DNA from: a virus
Length of the DNA stretch: 42,754 bases
IMG/VR virus record: IMGVR_UViG_3300018423_000017
Location: 1 to 42,754 of that record
Direction: 5' to 3' (one strand)
Shown: positions 24,001-36,000 of the stretch, piece by piece
Layout: every line of letters starts with the position of its first letter
Numbering within the stretch: position 1 is the stretch's first letter
Position numbers and translations under genes: made by a program
The notes under the pieces: generated by a model
Databases searched by the model: none
Told to the model about the DNA's origin: nothing
The model's input: only the letters and a program-made list of their open reading frames with translations

Positions 24001-27000
24001 ATGGCAGAGTTTAAACTAGAAAGATTTAAATACAACTGGAAAGGTACTTGGGTTACCGGTACTACATACAATCGAGACGATGTTGTATTATATGGTGGTA
24101 GAAGTTATGTGTGTCTAGTAGGACATACGGCATCGGCAATTTTTAACACAGACAAAGACGCTACAGTTCCTGGGTCAAATCCTCCAATTCCTGCTCCACG
24201 TTGGGTGGTTATGACTGCTGGTTTTACATTCCGCGGAGAGTGGGCTACTAGCACAACATATGCTGAAGGCGACATTGTACTAAAAGACGGTTACTTATGG
24301 GTATGTATAATAAACGTTCCTAATTCTAGTGACTGGTATGTTGACGAAGCAAATTGGAATATTTACGCAACTGGTATAGATTTTAAAGGTAACTGGACAT
24401 CTTCTCAAGATTACGGCAAAGGTGCATTAGTAAAATATAATGGCATTGTGTACAAATGTATAGTATCACATGTTTCTGGAGCAATACTAGAAGATAATGA
24501 AGATGACTGGGAAGTTTTCCACGACGGAGTAGAATATGTAGGCCAATGGGCGCCTGCTACTCTATTTAGAAAAAATGATTTAGTACAGTACGGTGGATCA
24601 ATTTATAGATGTACAGAAACGCACACTAGTTTGGTGTTTGCAGATCCTGACGAGAATCCTGTAATAGATTTAGTAAGATTTGATGTAGAATTTCCGGGGT
24701 TCGAATTTGAACAGGAATGGTCTAGTACAATTCAGTATCAAACAGGAGATGTAGTTAGACATGGTGGCTATGTATGGTATGCTATAAATGATAGTTTTGA
24801 TAGTAATCCAACACTAAATGACAGTACTAGCAACTGGATTCCTTTTGCCCACGGATTTTCTTTCTTAGGTGATTGGCAAACACAAGGGTATTACAGACCA
24901 GGAGACTTAGTCCGCAGGGGCGGAAACATATATGTCGCAAGAGATGCTATAAATGCAGAAGCAAATGACGGATCTACTATTGATTATTTGGATCCAAGTC
25001 AATGGGAATTAGTTTTTTCTGGATTAGCTTGGTCTAAACAACATTCTTGTATAGAATACAGGGTAACTATAGAAAATAGATTTGAAGAAGGTAATAAGTA
25101 TATTCTTGATACAGCTTACCACCCTCCATTAGAATTTAAAGTAGGTAATACTTATATTTTCAATCAAAATAATTTAGAAAATGTATATTATCCTAATCAA
25201 ATTGGTGGTGGCATAACCAATCCACACCAATTAAATTTTAGTTCTAATAATATCAACGGTGAGTTAGTAGACGGTGGCGATGTTTATCTTGAGAATGTGC
25301 GCTATTACTTAGACAATATTCCTGTAACATATGCAGAGTATTCTGATAATGATACATTTATCGCTGCAACATATAGAAGAGTTGAAATAACTATAACAGA
25401 AAACACTCCTACAACTTTATATTATTGGTGTAGTAACCATACAGACATGGGTGCTAAAATAACAATTGATGTAGACACAAGCTCTAGCACAGGATCTTGG
25501 ATACAAAACAAAGAATATTTTGTAGGAGAAGTTATAACTTTCTTTGGAGATACTTGGAAATGTTTACAACAGCATACAAGCAGCAGCAGAAATTATCCTG
25601 GAGATAATGGTAGCGGATTTGTATACTGGGAATTAATTATTGAATCGCCAAACGAAGTAGGTATGAATGCAAAGGGCGATTTGCTAACTTACAATCTAAG
25701 TCAAACACTTAAAGGTGACGGAAGTACTTATGGATTAACAAATGTGCCTATAGGCTCAAATGCGCAGGTGTTGAGTGTAATAGATGACGATACAGTTTTT
25801 TGGAGGAATTACCTTAGCGACACTGATGTTATATATGTTGCATCAAATGGAACAGACGCAGATGGGTTTGGTACACATCCACACAGACCATTTAGAACAG
25901 TACGTCATGCTGTAGAATATGTTGAAGATAATTTTAGTGCATTAACTCCTGTAAAAGTAAAAGTTGCTACAGGAAGATATGAAGAAATTGGACCTATGAC
26001 AATTCCGGCAGGATGCGTAGTAATGGGCGACGAATTAAGATCTACACTAATTGTTGCTAATGATATATTACCAGAGTATACAGGCGATTTGCCATACGTA
26101 AAACAGTATCTTGCACACTTTGAAACAATATTATTTGATATTTTAAACAACAATGCTTATATAACGCAGCCAGGAAATGACGTACCGAGAGATTTAACTC
26201 AACTTCCAGCAGGTACAGGTGCCGGTGCTGTAATTGCATCTTTAATCGATGACTGGGAATCTTATTGTGATTTTAGAATTAACAGCACAGGTGTTGACCC
26301 AACAATAAGTGGAACAAATACTTTATCTGATGACATTTCAAGAGGTAGAGCTGCAACTTGTTTACTAGCCAATAAAAACTTTATTGCTAGAGAACTTTCA
26401 CTCTTTTTAGAAACATCCAATCCTGGAGTTACATTTACAAGATCAAGAGTAGAAGAAGATGTAAGACATTTATTAAGAGCAATTGCTTATGACTTAAAAT
26501 ATGAAGGAAATTACAAAACAGTTCTTAGTGCGAGAAGATACGTAAACGCTACATTAGGAAGCCAATTAGACGATATGTTCTGGTTGAGAGATGTAACGGG
26601 ATTAAGAAGTTGTACAGTCCAAGGACTTAGAGGAGTACTTAATCCTCCAGGTGTTTATGATTTATATAGACGTCCTACAGGGGGTGCATTCTGTGCATTA
26701 GATCCTGGATGGGGACCAGATGACAATAGAACTTGGATTAACACACGTTCTCCTTACATCCAGGGTGTAACAACAATAGGAAACAGTTGTGTAGGACAAA
26801 AAATTGACGGATCATTGCACAACGGTGGTAACAAATCATTTGTGTCTAATGACTTTACACAAGTATTAAGTGACGGTATCGGTGCCTGGGTTTCTAATAA
26901 CGCTAGGGCAGAACTTGTGTCTGTGTTTACATATTATTGTTCAGTTGGTTACCTTGCAGATAATGGTGGCGTTATTAGAGCAACAAATGGTAATAACTCT

Positions 27001-29973
27001 TATGGACTATACGGATCTATTGCAGACGGTATTGATGACACGGAAATTCCTGCAACAGCAACTATAGATAACAGAAGCCAAAATGAAGCTACAGTTGTTT
27101 CTGCATTTGCTGGAGAATTTTCCGATGAAATCTTTATGTTAGAATTTGATCATTTTGGAGAAGAATACACCAGTGCATCTGCAAACTTTATCGGATCAGG
27201 TGTTAATGTAGAGGTAGAATTTACAGATTTTAGAGACGGTGCAATAAAAGAACTTAGATTAACAAACCCAGACGGATCTAGCGACCCAGGCGGATTAGGA
27301 TATACAAATGTTTTTGATAATGCAGCAAACGGTGATACAACCACAATAACTCTTGCACCAGATGAAGATATCACTGCTCCTCAAGCAATTGGTCAAAGAA
27401 TAACAATTGTTGGAGGCGACGGAACAGGTCAATTTGGTTATATAAATGCATATAGTTCTGCTACAAAAATTGCACAAGTATATAAGATTTCAGATAATAC
27501 GCCAGGATGGGATCATGTTGTTCCGGGAACAACAATTGCTAGTGTATTGTCAGGAAATACACAATATAGAATAGAGCCTAGAATAACAATACCTCATCCT
27601 GGATTTTCCGATCAACCTTACGATTTGCCAGGAAGTAATAGCATTGCAGATGCCACTTATGGTGAAACAACAGAAACATATACAGGACTACAAGGTCAAT
27701 TAGGTACTGGAGAAGTGATTGACAATGACGGACTTGTACCCTCAGAAGCAGAATTTACTGTTGTGAAAAGAGGAAAAACTTATGAAGTTACCATTACAGA
27801 CACAGGTGCAGGCTATGCTGTGGGAGACACTATAACCATTACAGGAGATTTACTTGGAGGATCAACCCCTACTAATGATTTAACAATTAGAGTGCTTACT
27901 ACAACAGAAGATAGTACCAATGCTATTGCAACTATCTATAGTGAAGGCACAGGACAATATGGAAAGTTTGTCGTTCTTGACACTACAAATGGTAATGCGT
28001 TTTACAGTGCTGATGGCCAAACATGGGGAACAGGCACACTACCGTTAACAGGAAATTGGAAAAAAGTTAAAGGAGCAGATAATAAGTTTGTAGCCTTAAG
28101 GACAAACAGTTCTAACGGAGCATATTCTTTAGATGGAATAAACTGGACTATAAACAATATGCCAACAGCAGGTGATTGGGTAGACGTAGAATATGCTAAT
28201 GGTAGATGGATAGCTATTGCAGAGAATAACAACGATGTTGCTATTAGCACTAACGGTAGCACATGGTCTACATCATCAATACCAGATGATACAGTTGGAG
28301 ACAGTACTGCTACCCAATGGCAAGTTATTGCATATGGTGGAGGTACATGGTGCGTTGTAGGAAGTGAAAGATTTACAGCTACTAGCACAGACAACGGAAC
28401 TACATGGACTAGAAATACTAATGCTATACCTGCAGGAGATTATGATTTTAAATCATTAGTTTATGGTAACGGTAAATTTATATTAATGACTGCTGATGGT
28501 GATGTTTGGTATAGCTTTGATGGAGTTACATGGACAGCAACCAATGACATGCCAAAAGAAGATGGTAGTACAACAATGGTTTGGGAAAAAATGGAATACT
28601 ATCAGGGTGTATTTTTTGCAGTTTGTAATACAGGAAGTAAGGTTATAGGTTCGGACCCTACAACAGGTCCTACAACCTATCTAGCAACAAGCGAAGATGG
28701 ATTACTATGGACAGAACGTACTGTAACAGAACCTAAAGAATGGAAAACCCTTGCAGCAGGAAACCCTAATAATCAATTAAGTTTCTTAATGGTAGGCGAT
28801 GGTACAGGAACCAATGCTATAAACAAAGTTGCTACAGGCTGTAGAGCGAAAGCGCGATCTTCTCTAAACAGTAACGGTGGCTTCAACAACATTAAACTAT
28901 CTGATCCTGGTAGTGGGTATAATCCAGCATCTCTTCCAGAAGTAGATATTATTGACAACCAAGTTTCAACAGAAATAGGAATAGATGTACGAATAGGATA
29001 CGGTTCTTTGAGTCAGCCGGAATGGGTGAATAGAGGTCAAGGTTATAGGACCTCTAGTACGAACGTTACAATTACAGGAAACGGCTATGCAGATAAAATT
29101 CCAGAAGATAGATATATTGTTTTAGAGAATCTTGAGAGGCTTCCTGGACCAGGTGCTCAAATATTAATTGAAGGAATCCTAAATGAAATTACAGAAGAAC
29201 CGGATGATCTAAAAATATTTACAGCGGTTGTAGTGACAGACTTAGGCGATGATGGAACCGGTAGGTCTAGATCTAGAGCACGTATTCAAGTTTCTCCTAG
29301 TATAGAACATGAGTACAACTTAGCACATGCAACAAATGTTTCTATAAGAGAAAGATATTCGCAATGTAGAATTTCAGGGCACGATTTCCTAGATATAGGT
29401 ACAGGCAACTTTACTCAAACTAACTATCCTGACTTATATGCAGGAGGAGCATATTTTGTAAGCGCACCAGAAAATGAAATATTGGAACAAAACGGCGGTC
29501 GTGTGTTCTACACAAGTACAGACCAAAACGGTAACTTTAGAACTGGAGAATTATTTGCAGTTGAGCAAGCAACCGGTATTGTTACTATTAGTGCTGACTT
29601 CTTTGATCTAGACGGTCTTTCAGAACTTGCACTCGGTGGTGTTAGACTAGGCGGATCAGGTGCAGTAATTAGAGAATTCTCAACTGATCCTACTTTTAGT
29701 GCAGACTCTAACAATATTGTTCCTACACAACGAGCTATTGCAACATTCTTAGCAGACAGGTTAAGTGTTGGAGGATCTGATTTAGAAACAAATGCTTTGG
29801 TCGCCGGCGGAATATTTGTTGGTGGCGAAAATAATGAAATAGGAAATCCGCAAGGAAATACTATACAAGTTCTATCTCCTGTAGTTTTTGATGGCGCAGG
29901 AGCTGGATTAGCAGGAAGCTTGTTAGGACAACAAATGTTCCACAGGGATGCATTTGATCCAACCATGCAATAA
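24001..29973 (+). CDS. Giant adhesin: CBM5/12 repeats, cupredoxin-like domain, beta-helix, Asp-box propeller
   Basis: The protein has 1990 residues. Residues 11-340 hold six CBM5/12-like repeats (pattern W-x-Y-x3-D-x-V-x-Y/G-G-x2-Y-x-C, e.g. GNWTSSQDYGKGALVKYNG). About 350-492 is a cupredoxin-like domain with His409, Cys477, His480 and Met483, and a seventh CBM-like repeat follows (498-527). A DUF1565-type beta-helix begins near 609 (VIYVASNGTDADGFGTHPHR). It is interrupted near 780-870 by one helical repeat of the kind that is six-fold in the next gene. The helix resumes with LDPGWGPDDNRTW and NGNNSYGLYGS. About 1320-1590 has at least six Asp-box-like turns (S-x-D-x-G-x-x-W, as in STDNGTTW), indicating a small propeller. 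The C-terminus carries GHDFLDIGTGNF and GGRVFYTSTDQNGNFRTGEL. Likely role: carbohydrate-binding tail fibre or spike. Confidence 0.85.
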   Translation: MAEFKLERFKYNWKGTWVTGTTYNRDDVVLYGGRSYVCLVGHTASAIFNTDKDATVPGSNPPIPAPRWVVMTAGFTFRGEWATSTTYAEGDIVLKDGYLWVCIINVPNSSDWYVDEANWNIYATGIDFKGNWTSSQDYGKGALVKYNGIVYKCIVSHVSGAILEDNEDDWEVFHDGVEYVGQWAPATLFRKNDLVQYGGSIYRCTETHTSLVFADPDENPVIDLVRFDVEFPGFEFEQEWSSTIQYQTGDVVRHGGYVWYAINDSFDSNPTLNDSTSNWIPFAHGFSFLGDWQTQGYYRPGDLVRRGGNIYVARDAINAEANDGSTIDYLDPSQWELVFSGLAWSKQHSCIEYRVTIENRFEEGNKYILDTAYHPPLEFKVGNTYIFNQNNLENVYYPNQIGGGITNPHQLNFSSNNINGELVDGGDVYLENVRYYLDNIPVTYAEYSDNDTFIAATYRRVEITITENTPTTLYYWCSNHTDMGAKITIDVDTSSSTGSWIQNKEYFVGEVITFFGDTWKCLQQHTSSSRNYPGDNGSGFVYWELIIESPNEVGMNAKGDLLTYNLSQTLKGDGSTYGLTNVPIGSNAQVLSVIDDDTVFWRNYLSDTDVIYVASNGTDADGFGTHPHRPFRTVRHAVEYVEDNFSALTPVKVKVATGRYEEIGPMTIPAGCVVMGDELRSTLIVANDILPEYTGDLPYVKQYLAHFETILFDILNNNAYITQPGNDVPRDLTQLPAGTGAGAVIASLIDDWESYCDFRINSTGVDPTISGTNTLSDDISRGRAATCLLANKNFIARELSLFLETSNPGVTFTRSRVEEDVRHLLRAIAYDLKYEGNYKTVLSARRYVNATLGSQLDDMFWLRDVTGLRSCTVQGLRGVLNPPGVYDLYRRPTGGAFCALDPGWGPDDNRTWINTRSPYIQGVTTIGNSCVGQKIDGSLHNGGNKSFVSNDFTQVLSDGIGAWVSNNARAELVSVFTYYCSVGYLADNGGVIRATNGNNSYGLYGSIADGIDDTEIPATATIDNRSQNEATVVSAFAGEFSDEIFMLEFDHFGEEYTSASANFIGSGVNVEVEFTDFRDGAIKELRLTNPDGSSDPGGLGYTNVFDNAANGDTTTITLAPDEDITAPQAIGQRITIVGGDGTGQFGYINAYSSATKIAQVYKISDNTPGWDHVVPGTTIASVLSGNTQYRIEPRITIPHPGFSDQPYDLPGSNSIADATYGETTETYTGLQGQLGTGEVIDNDGLVPSEAEFTVVKRGKTYEVTITDTGAGYAVGDTITITGDLLGGSTPTNDLTIRVLTTTEDSTNAIATIYSEGTGQYGKFVVLDTTNGNAFYSADGQTWGTGTLPLTGNWKKVKGADNKFVALRTNSSNGAYSLDGINWTINNMPTAGDWVDVEYANGRWIAIAENNNDVAISTNGSTWSTSSIPDDTVGDSTATQWQVIAYGGGTWCVVGSERFTATSTDNGTTWTRNTNAIPAGDYDFKSLVYGNGKFILMTADGDVWYSFDGVTWTATNDMPKEDGSTTMVWEKMEYYQGVFFAVCNTGSKVIGSDPTTGPTTYLATSEDGLLWTERTVTEPKEWKTLAAGNPNNQLSFLMVGDGTGTNAINKVATGCRAKARSSLNSNGGFNNIKLSDPGSGYNPASLPEVDIIDNQVSTEIGIDVRIGYGSLSQPEWVNRGQGYRTSSTNVTITGNGYADKIPEDRYIVLENLERLPGPGAQILIEGILNEITEEPDDLKIFTAVVVTDLGDDGTGRSRSRARIQVSPSIEHEYNLAHATNVSIRERYSQCRISGHDFLDIGTGNFTQTNYPDLYAGGAYFVSAPENEILEQNGGRVFYTSTDQNGNFRTGELFAVEQATGIVTISADFFDLDGLSELALGGVRLGGSGAVIREFSTDPTFSADSNNIVPTQRAIATFLADRLSVGGSDLETNALVAGGIFVGGENNEIGNPQGNTIQVLSPVVFDGAGAGLAGSLLGQQMFHRDAFDPTMQ

Positions 29974-29993
29974 AACAGAAAGATAAAAATAAA

Positions 29994-30002
29994 CTAAATA
30001 CT
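29994..30002 (+). promoter_or_regulatory. Degenerate late promoter (CTAAATACT)
   Basis: CTAAATACT matches the extended local consensus [T/G]ATAAATACT except at its 5' end. It is followed by GCGGAG and the ATG at 30021. It is weak evidence by itself. Confidence 0.3.
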
Positions 30003-30020
30003 GTAGCGGAGTACAAATAA

Positions 30021-33000
30021 ATGGCAGAATTTAAACTAGGTAGAATTAGATTTGTATGGAAGGGCGACTGGGCAACTTCCACAACTTATTATAAGGATGA
30101 CGTTGTAGCGGTTGGCGGACGTATGTACATATGTACAATAGGTCACAGCAGCTCACCAGATTTCTTTACAGATTTTGATATAGTTCCACCAAAATGGAAT
30201 CTTGTAAGTGACGGTTTAAACTGGAGCGGAACATGGCAAACAGGCACAGCGTATTCTTACAATGATGTTGTAGAATACGGTGGACGTTTATATATTTGTA
30301 ATACTGTACATACATCCGCAGACGACAGTACACAAGGTTTAGAAGCAGATAGTGCAAATTGGACTATATTTTCCGAAGGGCTTGCTTGGAAGGGAGACTG
30401 GACACCTGCTACCCGTTACATAGAAAATGACCTAGTAAAGTATGGTGGCCAAACATTTGTTTGTAACACTTATCATACTTCGGCAGCTACAGAAGCACTC
30501 GGTTTAGAACAAGACATAGGAAACTGGGACTACTTTAATAGAGGGCTAGAATACAAAAGCTCTTGGACTCCTGATACAAAATGGAAAATTAATGATGTAG
30601 TAAACTATGGCGCTGTTTTGTGGATTTGTACAACAGATCATAGCGGTACCACAAGTTTTGCAGCTGATAGTTCTAATTGGGAACAATTCGTAAGAGGCTT
30701 CCAGTTTGAAAACGATTGGTCACCTAATATTACTTATAATGTAGGCGATGTTGTAAGATACGGTGGCAACCAGTATATTGCAAAAACCAATCACATTGCA
30801 CAAAATCCATTCTCTCAAACAGACGACTGGGATATATTCTTAGAAGGGTTGCGCTGGAAAGGAGAATGGGGCGATGACTCTGCTAACCAAGATTATAGAG
30901 CAGGTGATTTAATTAGTCATAGCGGTTATAATTACATTTGTATAGCAGATAATTCAAATCAAGAACCGCCAAATGCTACATACTGGAATGTATTTTCTTA
31001 TGGTATTAAATGGCGCGGAGAATGGTTAGACGACCAAAAATATTATGCAGGTGACGCAGTACGTTACGGTTCTAATTCCTATATTTGTATACAAGGACAT
31101 ATATCAGAAGGTGATGATTTCTCAACTGAAACACCTACAGATCCAGGCGGCGGTGCACAAAATTCTCGTCCAGACTTAGATGTAAATCAAACATACTGGA
31201 ACATATTATCTATAGGTAGCGAACAAAGTGTTCTTACAACTACAGGTGACATGGTTTACTATAGTGGATCAGGTCCAGCTAGATTACCAGTTGGTGAAAA
31301 TGGACAAGTATTAACTGTAAATTCAGATAGTATACCAGAATGGGCGTACTTAGGTGCAGCCGACGATGTGTATTATGTTGCAGAACATGGCGTTGATAGT
31401 CCATTTCCAGAATATGGCAGAACATTAGACCGTCCATTTGCAAGCATTAGGTACGCAGCGAAACAAGTGGAACAAGGTGCAAAAAATCCTAATGCACGTA
31501 GATTACTAGAAGCTAACAGAAGATTCATTCAGAGAGAAATTGTAGAATGGATCGAATATCAAATTGATAACGCAGGTGTTGGCTCTATATGGGAAAATTT
31601 TGACTACGACACTAAAAAATGTGAAAGAGATATGGGCCTGATTGTTGATGCAGCAGTTTGGGATATTACACACGGCGGTAATGTACGTTCCAGAGAAGCA
31701 GCATTGTCATACATAAATGACACTACTGGATCTCCGTATCTAACACAAAAAGCTCAAACTACTGCGGCAATTAATTACGGTTTAACTGTTATTCAGGCAG
31801 TGCTTAATCAAACAGCACCCACAACCAACTACCAGGTAACAAACGGTGACAATTCTACAGCTATTGTTACACAAGATGTTACAGGAACAGCATCCGAATC
31901 TGGCGTTTACACAGAAATAGCAGGATTAGTTGGAATAATTACAGATGCAATTACAGCAGGTAATGACGATGATCTTCCTGTAAGACTAGAAAGAACTACG
32001 CTTATAAAAGTGTCTACAGGAAAATACTATGAAATGCTTCCTATTATTGTTCCTGCACTTTGTTGTGTAATGGGTGACGAATTAAGAGCAACCAATGTAC
32101 AGCCTAGAAAAGAAAGTAACACAACCCTTACTCCAAAAACAGACGCAATTTATAGCATACAGTCTTTTAATAGATTAGAAGAAATTATCGGAGATATTGT
32201 AAGAGGTGTTTCTGTTACGCCAACAACTGGTAATACTACCACTCAAAGTGCAGAATTTCCATTCGGTGAAGCTGACCAAGAAGCTGCGGTTAAACAACTT
32301 GCTCGTGTTATAAAAAATAATGCAAACTTTGGTATTAGCGAAAAGAATAATGTTACATTTCCTGGTGTAGATACAATTCATGATGCAAATTATGCATACG
32401 CTAGAGATTTGATCATTGCTAACAAAGATTTTATTAAGGAAGAAGTAACAGGATATATTGCTGATCAATATCAGTCAGATCCTACCTCTGCAAGTTATTT
32501 GTACTACAGTAAAACAAAATGTAAACAAGATGTAGGATATATTATAGATGCTATATGTTACGATTTGTCATACCAAGGTAACTGGCAAAGCGTTAATGCA
32601 GGATTGGCTTATTTTAACGGAAACAGCGGAACACTACAAATTGCAGGATCAGAAAAAACTGCAACATTAGCTGCATATGCTTTCCTAAGCAACTTGTTAC
32701 AAACAATTTCAAGAAATATTACAGTAACACCTTTGTATAATACAAAAGGATTAACACAAACTAACGGTGAAGCAGGAAGTGCAGCGGCTGCAACTACAAT
32801 ATCAAACCTAATGACTAATATCACAGATATTATAAATTTAGGTCCAGGCAGTGCTCCTACTATTACATATCCTGATTTATCTGGTGTAAGTATTCCTTTA
32901 CAGACAGCAGGCGATGCTTGCTTAAATGCATTACCAAATATACAAGAACAAACTATTGATTTTATAAGTAAAAACTTTGGTAGTTTCAAATATAATAGTG

Positions 33001-36000
33001 CTCAGTGTCGTAGAGATTTACGTTTAATTATGAATGACATATCCTACGGTGCTGCACTAGGTAGTAACTTTAACAGTGTGCAAAATGGTATTGCATATAC
33101 TAGAGCATATGCAAGCACAGTATTAGCTGATCAATTGGTAGAAACTACTGGCGCACTAGCAGAAGCAAAACGCCTAGTAAATATTAGTGTTACTACAGAC
33201 GGGTCTAGTGCAACTGGATCTAGTACATTTGCTACAAGAACAGATGCAGCATTTGACGAAATTATAGACATTTTAGAAAACGGCGTTGCAGCAGCGGATG
33301 CAATAACATATCCAGATCATGCAGGTGTTGTACAAAATCGCAAAGATGCTAAAGATAACTTAGTTGCAAACAGACAGTTTTTGATTGATGAAACTGTTGG
33401 CTGGATAAATGCCCAGATTGCAGGCGCTGCAGGAATATGGGCTGGATTTACATACAACCAAGATAAATGCGCAAGAGATTTAGGTTATATTGTAGACGGT
33501 TTAGCATATGATATAATGTATCAAGGTACATTAGCTACTACAAGAATTGCCCAAAGTTATTTTGACGACGATGGCAATATCCAAATTGCAGGTCAAGAAG
33601 CACAGCATGTAGCTATGTTTACGCAGTTGGCTTCAGTTATTGAAGATGTTGTGCAAGAAACAACTGTTACACCAACTTATAGTGCAACAGCTCAAACAAA
33701 ACCTGGAACTCCTGCTACAGGCACAGAAGCAACAGAGTTAACAGCAAAAGTTACAATTGTTTCTAATGTTATCAATGCAGGTAATTTGACAGGACTGCCT
33801 AGTATTGTATATCCAGACATTAGTAGTGAAACAGCAGAATTACAAGATGCTGTAAGCAATTTACAAAGCGATGCTGAAGATATTATACCTGATGTTATCC
33901 AATATATCAATACTACATACAATGATTTTAATTACGATCATGATAAGTGTCAACGAGATTTAAGAATTATACTTGATGCTGCTAGATATGACTGGATGCT
34001 AGGATCGACATTTGCTTCAACTGTTGCTGCATGGTCATACTTGCGTAGACCTAGTGCAAAAGTTGTTGGTAATCAGAAAGAAGCTACTATTGCAGCTAAT
34101 GAGTTTGCGAGAGTGCAATTGATATCGGCAATAACAAGCGCAAACAATAATAGTACTGCAAAAGACGGATTAAATGCAACATGGAAGTTAGTTCAAGATA
34201 CAGTATTTGGTGGTTCTAACGAAGGTGGCACACGCCAAGTAGAAGATGTAAATAGTTATAATGCTATATTACAACTAGAACGTAACAAAGAATTTATCGT
34301 AGACGAATTGCTTGCATATGTAGATAACTATTTCAAAACAACAGTTACAGATCAAAACGGCACTACTGATGTATTCACAGCTACAAGCACAGCGTGGATG
34401 AAACAGAACATGCCAATTAAGTTTGTAAATCCTGATGATAGCAGTGCGTCTGTTAGTGATGCTGGATTAAGTACATCAACTACATACTATGTGAGAGATA
34501 TCTTAACTCCTACTACATTTACTATATCAACCACAATAGGTGGTTCTAAACTAGATGTTGAAGATCACGAACATACTATGATTGTTCAGAAAGCCTACGA
34601 ATATAACAGAACTCTTTGTGCAAGAGATGTAAGAGAATATGTAGATGCTATGAAATGGGATTTAACATGGCCTCAGGAATTTGTAAGAGAATATACTGAT
34701 AGCATCTCTATAACACTACCATCTAACTATAAAACAAATCTTGCTACAAGATATTATGTAAACAGTGTAATAGGCTGTCAAGAAGAAGATTTCTATTACT
34801 TAAGAAATGGCACAGGTCTACGTTTACAAACATTAGACGGATTACAAGGAGACTTAGGGCCAAGAAATAGTTACGGTACAAGTCGTCCAACAGCAGGTGC
34901 ATATGCATCTCTAGATCCAGGTTGGGGACCAGACGATACTCGTGCATGGATTATAGATCGTTCTCCATATGTACAAAACTGCACAACGTTTGGTTATGCA
35001 GCAGTTGGTCAAAAGATTGACGGTGCGTTACACAACGGCGGCAACGATTCGATTGTGTCAAACGACTTTACACAGGTTATATCTGATGGTATTGGGGCTT
35101 GGATCACTAACAACGGTAGAGCAGAACTTGTGTCTGTGTTTACATACTACTCACATGTTGGTTATCTAGCAGAAAACGGTGGACGTATACGTGGTACTAA
35201 CGGTAATAACTCATACGGTGACTTTGGTTCTGTAGCAGAAGGTGTTGATCCAGAAGAAACAGCAGTAACAGCAGTAGTTGACAATGACAGTCAGTATAGA
35301 GCAACAGTTGCTTCAGTTGTTACAGATCAAGTAGATGAAATACTACAAATAGAATATGAACATGCTGGTAATGATTATACTCAAGTAAGTATTAGTTTCT
35401 TTGGTCCGGGCGACAACGAAGAAGTTGAAGAAGACGAATTTAGAGATGATGGTATCAACAACGTTAGGATATTAGACTCTGATGATAGTACTGGCTCTGA
35501 TCAAGGAGGCAGCGGATATACACTAGTATCTAATACAGCACAAGCTGGAACTAGTTCCAGCATAACAATTGCTGCTACAGACTCAAATTTGTCTACTGCA
35601 TATCCAGGAATGATGCTATATATCATAGGCGGCTCAGCAGTTGGTCAGTTTGGTGTTATTGATACATATGATTCTGGAACTAAAATTGCTACAGTTGTTA
35701 GAGAATCAGATGGAGCAGCAGGTTGGGATCATATGATTCCTGGTACAACTATAGTAAGTCCTACTTCTACTAGTGTATACCAAATCGAACCTAGAGTGCA
35801 ATTTGATGCACCACCAAGTGTCGACTCTGGTCATACATTACCTGCAGGAAATACTTGGAATGACATAAAATATTTTGAAACTACAAAACTTTATGAAGGT
35901 GTAAGTTCTACTACAACTTCTACTACAGGTAGTGGTGCAACTTTTGACGTTGAAAAAGTTTATACAAAATACTTTATAACTATAGATAGTGCAGGAACAA

